Below, one piece after another: positions 1-7,360 of a stretch of DNA of 37,219 nucleotides. Below the pieces are notes generated by a model. That model was given only the letters and a program-made list of their open reading frames with translations, was not told the DNA's origin and searched no databases. A program made the position numbers and the translations under genes. Location of the stretch: NCBI GenBank assembly GCA_023379075.1, contig JAMCSO010000026.1:1-37219 (forward strand), read 5' to 3'. This DNA is from Candidatus Martarchaeota archaeon. Its GTDB lineage: Archaea; Micrarchaeota; Micrarchaeia; Micrarchaeales; CABMGC01. Numbering within the stretch: position 1 is the first letter of the stretch; every line of letters starts with the position of its first letter.

Positions 1-21
1 GAATTGTGGGGTGGTGTTTTG

Positions 22-492
22 GTGGATGATGTTGTTGTAGATCTGTTTGGTAAGCTTCAGGAAGAAAAGAAAACAGGCGAATTATTACAACTGCATTCTG
101 ACTATTATATAAAATTAAATAAACACATTGAAACAAAAAATGATAATTTCTTTGAAAATGGAAAAGATAAAGAAAATATTATTAAAATACTTTCATCTTT
201 GAAAAAAAGAAGAATACAGAAAATACTAGTTTATTTGGCATATGAGAAACCTTTACCTTCCCAGATACCTATTGAAGAAGAAGATTTATATAATCAAATA
301 AAGAAAATAATTAATAAAGAACATGTTTCCAACCCTGTGATAAAGATACGTATAAACGTGCAGGTGCCTGAAATAATAACGAAAGAAGGAACAAAACTCG
401 GTCCTTATAAACAGAATGAAATAGTAGAACTTAATAAAAAAGAAGATATTAATTTTATATTAAGCAATAAAATAGGAGAAATTGTTAATTAA
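22..492 (+). CDS. gins51: GINS complex subunit (archaeal Gins51/Gins15 type)
   Basis: Subunit of the GINS complex, which joins MCM helicase and Cdc45/RecJ in the archaeal replicative helicase. The N-terminal part is helical and carries the family's 'LLQL..DYY' start of the A domain. After a charged linker, the last ~50 residues form a small beta (B) domain with the pattern I.VQVPEI....G..LGPYK..EIVEL, typical of the Gins51 A-then-B order. I chose GTG at 22 because a G-rich Shine-Dalgarno-like stretch (GGGTGGT, about 9-15) sits just upstream and the family has a short N-terminus. TTG at 4 and 19 are alternatives, and the frame is open to the window edge, so a start outside cannot be excluded. 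It is followed 11 nt later by eL42. The family call is from remembered pattern, moderately sure. Confidence 0.75.
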   Translation: MDDVVVDLFGKLQEEKKTGELLQLHSDYYIKLNKHIETKNDNFFENGKDKENIIKILSSLKKRRIQKILVYLAYEKPLPSQIPIEEEDLYNQIKKIINKEHVSNPVIKIRINVQVPEIITKEGTKLGPYKQNEIVELNKKEDINFILSNKIGEIVN

Positions 493-503
493 TAGGAGAT
501 AAT

Positions 504-785
504 ATGAAAATTCAGAAAGATATAATGACTTTCTGCGCAAATTGCAACAAACACACAAAACACGTCGTTAAGCTCTACAATAAGAAACAGCAACGTGGCT
601 TAAGCATAGGCACCAGAAGGCACAACCGTGCAATCAAAGGCTATGTTGGGAGCGTAGAACCAAAAATACACCCAAAAAAACTGGGCAAAAAACAAAAAGC
701 CCTCTTAGAATGTTCTAACTGCAAAAAATCAAGCGAGAAGATCTTCGGAGGAAGAACGAAGAAAAAATTAGAAATTAAAAGATGA
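504..785 (+). CDS. rpl42e: Ribosomal protein eL42 (L44e)
   Basis: Large-subunit ribosomal protein eL42, which sits near the tRNA E site. The 93-residue product is very basic and carries two zinc-knuckle pairs, CANC (about residues 11-14) and CSNC (about 70-73), around the conserved centre with TRRHNRA and the GGRTKKK C-terminal block. Length is normal for the family. A good Shine-Dalgarno sequence (AGGAGAT, 494-500) lies 3 nt before the ATG. It sits between the GINS gene and aIF2-alpha; in many archaea eL42 is followed by eS27 and then aIF2-alpha, and here eS27 is absent from the gap. Confidence 0.95.
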   Translation: MKIQKDIMTFCANCNKHTKHVVKLYNKKQQRGLSIGTRRHNRAIKGYVGSVEPKIHPKKLGKKQKALLECSNCKKSSEKIFGGRTKKKLEIKR

Positions 786-789
786 ATGA

Positions 790-1551
790 ATGATCATAAA
801 CAAAGAACTCCCCTCAGATGGCGAATTTGTGCTTATAAAAATAAGCAAAATAATGCCTTACGGGGCGTATTGTTCTTTAACTGAGTACAACATGGATGCA
901 TACCTTCCAATATCTGAGATATCTTCTGGCTGGATTAAAAACATTCATGAATTTATAAAAGAAGGACAGCAAGACGTTGCAAAAGTAATATTTGTTGACA
1001 AAGAAAAGAGAGCAGTTGATATATCTCTGAAAAAGATAAATCCGAACGAGAAAAAGGAGAAGATAAACGAATACCGTCTTGAAAAGAGAGCAGAAGGTTT
1101 ATTCAACCAGGCAATAATAGCTACAAAAAACAGCGATAAAAGAGCAGACATAATATCCAAACTCTCAACCAACGCACAGACCTACACTGAGGTAATAAAT
1201 AATTCATATTCTAACAAGGATTCTCTCTCTTCACTGCTCGGCGAACCTTTTAGCAAGATTCTTCATGAAATAGTTGTGAAAAACACAAAACCAAAAGTCT
1301 GCAAAGTTTCATATATTGTAGATATGAAGACCATCGATACTAAATCTGGAATAAGCACCTTAAAGAATATATTTTCAGACATAGAATCTCTGGGGGTCAA
1401 AGTGCTTTATCTTGGCGCACCAAAATACCGCCTCGTAGCCGAAGACAGCACATACCCGAATGCCGAAGCAAAAATCAAAAAAGCACAAAAGATATTCGAG
1501 AAAAACTCAAAGAAGATTATGTTTTCAATAGCAGCAATAAAGTCAGAATAA
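790..1551 (+). CDS. eif2a: Translation initiation factor aIF2 subunit alpha
   Basis: Alpha subunit of the heterotrimeric aIF2 that delivers initiator Met-tRNA to the small ribosomal subunit. The N-terminal ~85 residues are an S1/OB domain (G.FV.IKISKIMPYGAYCSL.EY, ending VDISLKKINP). A helical middle domain and a C-terminal alpha-beta domain follow, ending in a YRL.AED..YP segment. Length of 253 residues is close to other archaeal alpha subunits. The ATG at 790 lies 4 nt after the eL42 stop, so the two genes are probably cotranscribed. The usual downstream nop10 gene is not present in the 56-nt gap to the next gene. Confidence 0.93.
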   Translation: MIINKELPSDGEFVLIKISKIMPYGAYCSLTEYNMDAYLPISEISSGWIKNIHEFIKEGQQDVAKVIFVDKEKRAVDISLKKINPNEKKEKINEYRLEKRAEGLFNQAIIATKNSDKRADIISKLSTNAQTYTEVINNSYSNKDSLSSLLGEPFSKILHEIVVKNTKPKVCKVSYIVDMKTIDTKSGISTLKNIFSDIESLGVKVLYLGAPKYRLVAEDSTYPNAEAKIKKAQKIFEKNSKKIMFSIAAIKSE

Positions 1552-1607
1552 CTCTTTCTTGCATAATATCTCTTTAATAAGTTATCACGCAAATACTCAT
1601 AAGAGGG

Positions 1608-2375
1608 ATGATCATGCAAAGTACAAAAATTTACTACGACAAAGAACTCAAGCTTAAAGATCCAATAATGATTGTTGGGCTTCCCGGGATTGGGGGTGTT
1701 GGGAGCCTTGTCGCAGAACATCTCAAGAACGAATTCAAAGCAAAGAAATTTGCAACCCTATATTCCCCACATTTTATACACCAGACAATAATGCTGAGCG
1801 ACGGGAGACTTAGGCTTGTAAATAACAGATTTTATCATGCAAATATAGGAAAGAAGGATGTTGTTCTCCTAGTTGGAGATACGCAAGCAACAACCCCTGA
1901 AGGACAATATGAAGTCAATGAAAAAATCGTGAAATTCTTCAAAGCTCTAGGCGGAAAGTCTGTCTACACTGTGGGAGGATACAATATCAGTGGAAATTAT
2001 GTAGATTATCCACGCGTCTTTGGGGTTGCCACTACAAAAAAGATGATAGAATCTTTAAGTGATACTGGAATAATATTCGGAAAAGCAACAGGTGCTGTGT
2101 GGGGGTCTGCAGGGTTAATACCTGCATTCTCAAAAAAATACAATATTGATGCAGCATGTGTTATGGGTGAGACCGGAGCGCTTGAGATAGACGCAAACGC
2201 TGCAAAATCTGTCCTACAAGAACTAAGCAAAATACTGGGTGTCAAGATCAATCTCAATAATATAGATAAAATAAAAAAAGAGACAGAGCGTGTCATCAAA
2301 GAGATGGAAGAAGCCGCAAAGAATATGCCTGAGAATCAACAACCAACCCGCGATAACCTCTCATATATCAGATAA
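1608..2375 (+). CDS. PAC2-family proteasome-assembly chaperone homologue (COG2047 type)
   Basis: Member of the PAC2/PbaB family, whose archaeal members bind the C-termini of proteasome alpha/activator proteins and act as assembly chaperones. The N-terminal motif PIMIVGLPGIGGVGSLVAEHL is the family signature, followed by the VLLVGDTQATTPEGQYE and VYTVGGY segments of the Rossmann-like fold. A charged helical tail ends the 255-residue protein. Two ATGs (1608 and 1614) are possible: a TATA-like element near 1573-1580 supports a short leader before 1608, and the GAGGGATGATC sequence could act as a Shine-Dalgarno for 1614. In other archaea this gene lies beside aIF2-alpha and nop10, so the context supports the call. 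Confidence 0.85.
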   Translation: MIMQSTKIYYDKELKLKDPIMIVGLPGIGGVGSLVAEHLKNEFKAKKFATLYSPHFIHQTIMLSDGRLRLVNNRFYHANIGKKDVVLLVGDTQATTPEGQYEVNEKIVKFFKALGGKSVYTVGGYNISGNYVDYPRVFGVATTKKMIESLSDTGIIFGKATGAVWGSAGLIPAFSKKYNIDAACVMGETGALEIDANAAKSVLQELSKILGVKINLNNIDKIKKETERVIKEMEEAAKNMPENQQPTRDNLSYIR

Positions 2376-2383
2376 TGCTCCAA

Positions 2384-2469
2384 GCGCCAGTAATCTAGCC
2401 TGGTAGGATCTCAGCTTCCCATCCTTAAGGAAAAAGCTGATAGCTCGGGTTCAAATCCCGACTGGCGCA
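2384..2469 (+). tRNA. tRNA-Gly(CCC) with a 13-nt intron at position 37/38
   Basis: The gene folds as a full cloverleaf: acceptor arm 2384-2390 pairs with 2462-2468, D stem ATCT/GGAT, anticodon stem TCAGC (2411-2415) with GCTGA (2436-2440), and T arm TCGGG-TTCAAAT-CCCGA. The discriminator is A2469, with no encoded CCA. The anticodon CCC is at 2418-2420. Bases 2422-2434 do not fit the 7-nt loop and form an intron after position 37. The unspliced loop makes a 4-bp helix TTCC/GGAA flanked by 3-nt bulges CAT and AAA, the bulge-helix arrangement cut by the archaeal splicing endonuclease. Removing 13 nt gives a 73-nt tRNA. Confidence 0.93.
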
Positions 2470-2473
2470 GCCA

Positions 2474-2915
2474 TCACAAAAAGTTAAAGAAACTACTGTA
2501 CTCTATAAGATAATATCCAGCATGGGCTGGGTCTGGCGAAAGGCCAAGCATATTAATAATCATTGATACATTCTCCTCCAACACCTTACCGAGCGCCACT
2601 ATCAGTGACATTGTCGGGATATAAATCTGACCAACATTCAGGAAAGACAAACCAGAAAGCCCTTCCAATACGGGCTGTACCTTATTAGCTCCAAGCACAT
2701 CCAAAACCGCATCTGTGTTCTTTCTAAATTCTTCACCACGCTTTTCTCTGATCTTAATAAGCCTTCTTTCAGGATCTCTTCTCTGTAAGTCTTTCCACAA
2801 CTACATTACAGTTATCCATCAGCAAGCTTGAGGCAAGAGCCTCTACCTTCCTCGGGCTCTCCTTAGCATCACTCTTGATAGCTACTGATTGGTCAATTGT
2901 TGGAGTATTGCTCAA
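2474..2915 (-). CDS. Small unknown gene readable only through a +1 shift (or a frameshifted relic)
   Basis: Two overlapping minus-strand frames fit together as one protein. The first runs from TTG 2915 to TGA 2771-2769 (48 residues, including AIKSDAKESPRKVEALASS). The second is open from about 2800 to the stop at 2476-2474 and ends ...GYYLIEYSSFFNFL. Where the first frame stops, the sequence reads TCC TGA A (2774-2768). Skipping the T joins the frames exactly and gives about 146 residues: a charged helical N-terminus and a hydrophobic C-terminal half. I do not recognise the family. The stop lies 4 nt from tRNA-Gly. The start is divergent from radA and its TATA-like element (TTATAGAG, about 2942-2950) overlaps the radA promoter. 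It could be programmed frameshifting, a mutation, or a sequencing error. Confidence 0.4.
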
Positions 2916-2943
2916 AAAGCTTTATAATCCTATACTGCCTACT

Positions 2944-2951
2944 CTATAATA
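2944..2951 (+). promoter_or_regulatory. TATA box of radA
   Basis: CTATAATA lies 29 nt before the radA ATG, the spacing expected for an archaeal promoter driving a leaderless transcript. A second TATA-like element (TTTATAAT, 2921-2928) lies further upstream. The same short region must also serve the divergent small gene on the minus strand. Confidence 0.5.
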
Positions 2952-2972
2952 CTAATTATTGGGGTTCATCAA

Positions 2973-3923
2973 ATGCCAAAAGAAAAGAGCATCAAAGAGC
3001 TCGAAGACCTTCCTGGGATAGGCCCTACAACAGCGGAAAAGCTAAAAGAAAACGGATATGACTCTGTTGAAAAAATTGCTGTTGCATCGCCACATGAACT
3101 ATCTGAGCTTGTTGGTCTTAGTGTTGATAACGCAAAGAAAGCGGTAGAAGCTGCCCGCCAAGCAACAACTCTAGAATATAGCACTGGATCCGACTTATAT
3201 AATAAAAGAAAAGCCTTGGGTCGCATCTCAACTAACGCCAAGACGCTTGACGACCTTCTCGGAGGTGGGCTTGAAACAAACGCAATAACAGAAGCGTATG
3301 GGAAGTTCGCATCCGGAAAGACCCAGCTGTCTTTTCAACTATCTGTAAATGTGCAACTTCCACTAGACAAAGGGGGCCTAGCTGGCGCGGTCTTATTTAT
3401 AGATACTGAAGGAACGTTTCGTCCAGAAAGAATAGAATCAATAGCAAAAGCGAAAGAGCTGGATCCCGAACAAGCACTTAATAACATAAAGGTAGTGCGC
3501 ACAGTTACCACTGAACAGCAAATTCTCTCCATAGAGAGAGCAGACAAACTGGTTAGGGATGAAAATATAAAGCTGATTGTTGTTGACTCCATGATGTCTC
3601 TCTTCAGGTCTGAGTTTATTGGGAGGGGGGCTCTAGGAGAAAGGCAGCAAAAGTTAAACTCTCACATCCACAAACTCCAAGCCCTTGCAGATACACATAA
3701 CCTTGCAGTCTATGTCACAAACCAGGTAATGGACAACCCCGCAATACTATTTGGCGATCCAACAACCCCTGTAGGCGGAAACATAATGGCACACGCAGCC
3801 ACAACCCGTCTTTACATGAGGAAATCAAAAGAAGAAAAAAGGATAATACGCCTTGTCGATTCTCCAAACATGCCTGAAGGAGAAGCCGTAATAAAAATAA
3901 CAACGAACGGCATAAGGGATTAA
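2973..3923 (+). CDS. radA: DNA repair and recombination protein RadA
   Basis: Archaeal RecA/Rad51-family recombinase that forms filaments on single-stranded DNA and carries out strand exchange. The N-terminal helix-hairpin-helix domain (residues 8-65, DLPGIGPTTAEKL) precedes the ATPase core. Walker A is GKFASGKT (110-117) and Walker B is LIVVDS (201-206). Family signatures FIDTEGTFRPER, RGALGERQQKL and YVTNQV are all present. Length of 316 is normal. Walker A differs a little from the common archaeal GEFGSGKT, with Lys and Ala replacing Glu and Gly, but the invariant GK[ST] is intact. The start ATG follows a well-placed TATA box; dph5 begins 11 nt after the stop. Confidence 0.96.
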   Translation: MPKEKSIKELEDLPGIGPTTAEKLKENGYDSVEKIAVASPHELSELVGLSVDNAKKAVEAARQATTLEYSTGSDLYNKRKALGRISTNAKTLDDLLGGGLETNAITEAYGKFASGKTQLSFQLSVNVQLPLDKGGLAGAVLFIDTEGTFRPERIESIAKAKELDPEQALNNIKVVRTVTTEQQILSIERADKLVRDENIKLIVVDSMMSLFRSEFIGRGALGERQQKLNSHIHKLQALADTHNLAVYVTNQVMDNPAILFGDPTTPVGGNIMAHAATTRLYMRKSKEEKRIIRLVDSPNMPEGEAVIKITTNGIRD

Positions 3924-3934
3924 TCGGGTTCATC

Positions 3935-4687
3935 ATGCTTTTTTTGATAGGTGTTGGATTAGATACTGGGGATATCTCTGTAAAAGGATTAGATCTCATA
4001 AAATCTACAGAACACGTTTGCATAGAGCAATACACAACAAAAATAAGCAGTGAATATCTAAATTACCTTAAGATGGAATCTGGAAAGGACATACTGGAAC
4101 TTTCAAGGAGCGATCTTGAAGAGAAACTCAACAATACACTATCAAAAGCAAAAAGCGCAGATCTAGCGATCCTCTTTCCAGGAGACCCACTAATAGCAAC
4201 GACACACAAGATCATACTTGGCGCTGCCAAAGCGTGCAATATACCTGTACGGGTGCTTCACGCGCCCTCCATCTTAACTGCAGCAATGGGTGAAAGCATG
4301 CTCAATGCGTATCGTTTCGGGCCTACAACAACAATACCCCAATGGACTGAGAAATACATGCCTACCTCTTTTCTTGACGTGATACTTGAGAACAAACGAA
4401 ACGGGCAGCATACCTTGGCACTTCTAGATATAGATCCAAAGACCGGAACCACAATCAGCATTGAAACTGCGATAAATATAATATGCACAGCAGCAGGTCA
4501 GAAGGGTGTGGATCTTACCTCTCAAAGAATGATTGCACTTCTAAACCTTGGCAGGGCGACGCAGAAAGTACTATACCTTCAGCTAGATGATTTGAAAAAA
4601 AAACACATATGTGAAGGTATAGCTTCTTTGATCTTTGTTGGAAAGTTGGGCTTCGAAGAAGAGGAAGCGCTGAAAATATTCACCTAG
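3935..4687 (+). CDS. dph5: Diphthine synthase (diphthamide biosynthesis methyltransferase)
   Basis: SAM-dependent methyltransferase that methylates the modified histidine of elongation factor 2 in diphthamide synthesis. It belongs to the tetrapyrrole-methylase fold family: N-terminal LIGVGL, then the diagnostic LFPGDPLIATTH loop (about residues 80-92), the HAPSILTAA segment and the YRFGPTTTIP stretch. The 250-residue length is typical. It sits directly downstream of radA. The final 8 nt overlap the 3' end of the convergent membrane-protein gene, so the two transcripts are antisense at their ends. Confidence 0.95.
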   Translation: MLFLIGVGLDTGDISVKGLDLIKSTEHVCIEQYTTKISSEYLNYLKMESGKDILELSRSDLEEKLNNTLSKAKSADLAILFPGDPLIATTHKIILGAAKACNIPVRVLHAPSILTAAMGESMLNAYRFGPTTTIPQWTEKYMPTSFLDVILENKRNGQHTLALLDIDPKTGTTISIETAINIICTAAGQKGVDLTSQRMIALLNLGRATQKVLYLQLDDLKKKHICEGIASLIFVGKLGFEEEEALKIFT

Positions 4688-5729
4688 CCCCAACCCTCCA
4701 GTACTTCATAGTGTATATCAGGGCAGCGGAACCGAACATCTCTACAAACCACACACTTATTATCCTAAAGAATATTGTTATTGTGAGTGCCAATGCAACC
4801 GTTATCTTGTCTGGAAAGAAAAGCACCAGGTATCCCGCAATCGCAGCGTCTGAGATCCCCAACGTGGCTGGGATTCCCGTTATCATTCCGAAGAGCAGCG
4901 CAGACGAGTAGATAAAGACTATTGTGGGCAAGAAGGTGTAACTTATACTAACCCCGAAGCTGAGTATCACCAGGTAGAAAGCCACGCAATTCATCAGCAT
5001 TGACGGGATGGTAAACATCATGGAATAGACATACTCCCTCTTACCAAGCTTTTTATTGTTCTTGAAATAAAGCTCTCCAACCTCAAAGAAGCTTCTGAGT
5101 GCGCGAATGTGGCCAAGTCTCCTTTTAATGTAGCCAAATGGTCTCTGGTTGAAGAGAAAGAAAAACGGCACAAGTAGAAGGAGCGCTATAAAAACAGAAA
5201 AACCCACAAATTTGTCCAGGAGGAATGCGGCACATATACTTATCGTAGCAAAGCCAAGATAATCTGTAAATATGTCTGCAACAACTGCAGGGAACGTGGT
5301 AGCGAACTTTACTCCAGAAATCCTGTTTAGGGTATATGCGGCCACCGCCCTCCCCCACCTTCCTGGAGTAATATCCATCGAGTACATGGAAAGATAAATA
5401 AGAAAGTTGCTTTTCCTATCAACATTTACTTTCAGTTTGTATATATATTCTTCCCATTTTGGAAAACGCAGCAGGTAGCCGCAAAACAAGACAAAGACGG
5501 CAGACAGGTAATAAAGAGGATTTATTGATGCCACGTCTTCCACAAACTTGCCAAAGCCTTCTTTTGACACTGCAATAATTGCCATAACCATAAAAACAAA
5601 AACGCTGGCAACCATGACAATAATGACTGCGTGCCTCGCCCTGTCTATCCTCTTCTTGTAATCTCTCTCCTTTTCTATGCTGCCTATGTTCTCAAGTCCT
5701 GGGGCACGGTCCAATTCCTTTACAGACAT
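4680..5729 (-). CDS. Flippase-like integral membrane protein (LPG-synthase TM domain family)
   Basis: Polytopic membrane protein of the lysylphosphatidylglycerol-synthase TM-region/UPF0104 family, a group that includes putative lipid-linked sugar flippases and AglD-associated proteins of archaea. A ~35-residue charged cytoplasmic N-terminus precedes about eight hydrophobic segments. Family marks are the MYSMDITPGRWG stretch near residue 115-126 and the ITGIPATLGISDAAIAGY segment near the C-terminus, which resembles the conserved G.P...G..E motif. There is no glycosyltransferase domain. Its substrate cannot be told from sequence; a role in surface glycan or lipid transport is inference. Its promoter lies in the 74-nt gap shared with endA (TATA-like TTATATAA on the minus strand, near 5741-5749). 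Confidence 0.8.
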   Translation of the reverse strand: MSVKELDRAPGLENIGSIEKERDYKKRIDRARHAVIIVMVASVFVFMVMAIIAVSKEGFGKFVEDVASINPLYYLSAVFVLFCGYLLRFPKWEEYIYKLKVNVDRKSNFLIYLSMYSMDITPGRWGRAVAAYTLNRISGVKFATTFPAVVADIFTDYLGFATISICAAFLLDKFVGFSVFIALLLLVPFFFLFNQRPFGYIKRRLGHIRALRSFFEVGELYFKNNKKLGKREYVYSMMFTIPSMLMNCVAFYLVILSFGVSISYTFLPTIVFIYSSALLFGMITGIPATLGISDAAIAGYLVLFFPDKITVALALTITIFFRIISVWFVEMFGSAALIYTMKYWRVGAR

Positions 5730-5803
5730 ATAAGCTCAACTAACTCCTTTTATATAACATATATTAACATTAACCATTATAATATTACCAATTCTCCAGA
5801 TAC

Positions 5804-6994
5804 GTGAATATTTCCCATAAAACAAAGAAGATCTATATGCTACTACTCAAAATGGCCCAGAAGCAAAGGATAATTGCAGAAGACCAATCTACGAAAGACA
5901 TACTTAAAAAAGGGTTCTTCGGGAAAGATGCTCCAGACGGCCTTGAACTTAGCATAGAAGAAGCCCTTTATTTGATAGATGTTAGAAACGCATCATGCAC
6001 AAAAGGCAAAAACGAGCTCACATTTAATGATCTTGCTGAGAGATTCTGGAAGAAAAATAAGTTTATTGCAAGATACTTCACTTATAAGGACTGGAGAGAC
6101 AGGGGACTTGTAATAAAGGATCTTTCTTTCAGGTTCAAGGAACCAAACACAACACCCAACAAGGAATATCCTTCGGGAAAGTTGGAGCTTCCACCATACA
6201 AAATCAGAGGAACTTTCTTTAAAACAGACCTAATCTCAATAATTGATGACAAAGAGAAAGGAAAAGAGCTTTATGATACGCTCTGGTTTGGACAATATGG
6301 GTCTTACAAAGCTTCAGACCGCGGCCAACTAAATAAAATGGACATCTTTGAAACGCTCTTCCTTATCGAGAAAGGAATGTTGACCCTCACGAACATCTCA
6401 AAGAAAGACCTTCTTACATACCTCTTATCAAAGAGGAAAGACGCACCCAAGTTATTCGAGGTTTATAAAGACTGGAGGGAAAGAGGATACATAATAAAGA
6501 CCGGCTTTAAATTCGGAACGCACTTCAGGGTATACTTCCCTGGGGCCCACCCAATAAAGAATGATGTAAATGATTGGATTCATTCAAAACATGTCATACA
6601 TGTCTTTCCCAAAGATTCGCGCCTACTAATCTCAGAATGGGCCAGAGCAATACGGGTCGCACACTCTGTGCGAAAGACCTTTATTCTTGCAGTTCCAGGC
6701 AAAACAAAGGAGAAAAAGACACATATAGATTATGTATTATATCACAGGAAAGGCGGCGAAGCAGAAACGCCCCTCACCGGCCCTCCAAAGTATGTGATGC
6801 TCTCACTGAGCGAAGATGAGTACATCGGCGGCAATGAGTTTGCAGGTGCCATAACCGAGGCAAAGAAGAGAAAGGCTGAACTCATACTCGCAATAGCAGA
6901 CAGGGAAACCTCTGTTACTTATTATAAGGTAAGGCAGATCCGGCTCCCAAGCAGCGACAACGATTATTACGAGATTGATTGGCTCCAGCCATAA
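5804..6994 (+). CDS. endA: tRNA-splicing endonuclease, three-unit (epsilon) type
   Basis: Cuts both ends of introns in pre-tRNA at bulge-helix-bulge motifs. The 396 residues are about twice the single-unit enzyme. Three parts can be seen: a degenerate N-terminal unit (about 45-110, L.LSIEEALYLID ... YKDWRDRGLVIKDLSF), a catalytic unit (about 130-295, DIFETLFLIEKG ... YKDWRERGYIIKTGFKFGTHFRVY), and a C-terminal unit (about 300-396) ending YYEIDWLQP. The catalytic triad is Tyr244 (FRVY), His260 (IHSKH) and Lys291 (SVRK). This matches the alphaN-alpha-betaC epsilon enzyme described from ARMAN-1/2, a homodimer with broad substrate specificity. The start is GTG 5804, with ATG 5837 as an alternative. 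A TATA-like element (TTATAATA, 5778-5785) precedes it. Confidence 0.92.
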   Translation: MNISHKTKKIYMLLLKMAQKQRIIAEDQSTKDILKKGFFGKDAPDGLELSIEEALYLIDVRNASCTKGKNELTFNDLAERFWKKNKFIARYFTYKDWRDRGLVIKDLSFRFKEPNTTPNKEYPSGKLELPPYKIRGTFFKTDLISIIDDKEKGKELYDTLWFGQYGSYKASDRGQLNKMDIFETLFLIEKGMLTLTNISKKDLLTYLLSKRKDAPKLFEVYKDWRERGYIIKTGFKFGTHFRVYFPGAHPIKNDVNDWIHSKHVIHVFPKDSRLLISEWARAIRVAHSVRKTFILAVPGKTKEKKTHIDYVLYHRKGGEAETPLTGPPKYVMLSLSEDEYIGGNEFAGAITEAKKRKAELILAIADRETSVTYYKVRQIRLPSSDNDYYEIDWLQP

Positions 6995-7060
6995 CTCCAC
7001 TATTCACAAAAATATCAAAAGGCTTTAAATCTTAATGTGTATTGGATACTAGGCGATCTT

Positions 7061-7342
7061 ATGAAGCTATCTGAAATATATAGGATGGATATATACAGCG
7101 ACTCAGGCCAGTACCTCGGAGAGGTTCAGGATGTAATAGTGGATCTCGAGATGGGGGAAGTGAGCAGGCTACTAATGGTTCCTTGGAAGAATGCAAAAAA
7201 TGATGCACGGGGAGCCCTAAAGCAGAATAGCATACTTTACAAAAACGTTAAGAATGTTGGTGATGTCGTCCTCGTATCTTCTCCAAATCCTATGCGCGGC
7301 GAATCTACGACAAACGAAGAAGTCAATGATCTTTCAAGGTAA
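7061..7342 (+). CDS. PRC-barrel domain protein
   Basis: Small (93-residue) beta-barrel protein of the PRC-barrel family. Such short archaeal versions are widespread; one (CdpB) has been linked to cell division and others are unassigned. The N-terminus has the standard pattern LSEIYRMDIYSDSGQYLGEVQDVIVDLEMGEVSRLLM, and a second half follows (NSILYKNVKNVGDVVLV). I chose ATG 7061 rather than the in-frame GTG 7037 because a TATA box (CTTTAAAT, 7023-7030) lies 38 nt upstream and the domain starts right after it. It converges on dcd, 18 nt apart. Confidence 0.85.
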   Translation: MKLSEIYRMDIYSDSGQYLGEVQDVIVDLEMGEVSRLLMVPWKNAKNDARGALKQNSILYKNVKNVGDVVLVSSPNPMRGESTTNEEVNDLSR

Positions 7343-7360
7343 ACCAAGAATCCCTGGTTT

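Noticed and set aside
945..1172. Minus-strand hydrophobic frame inside aIF2-alpha
   Set aside because: Antisense shadow of a strong coding gene with AT-rich codons; no family match and no independent promoter.
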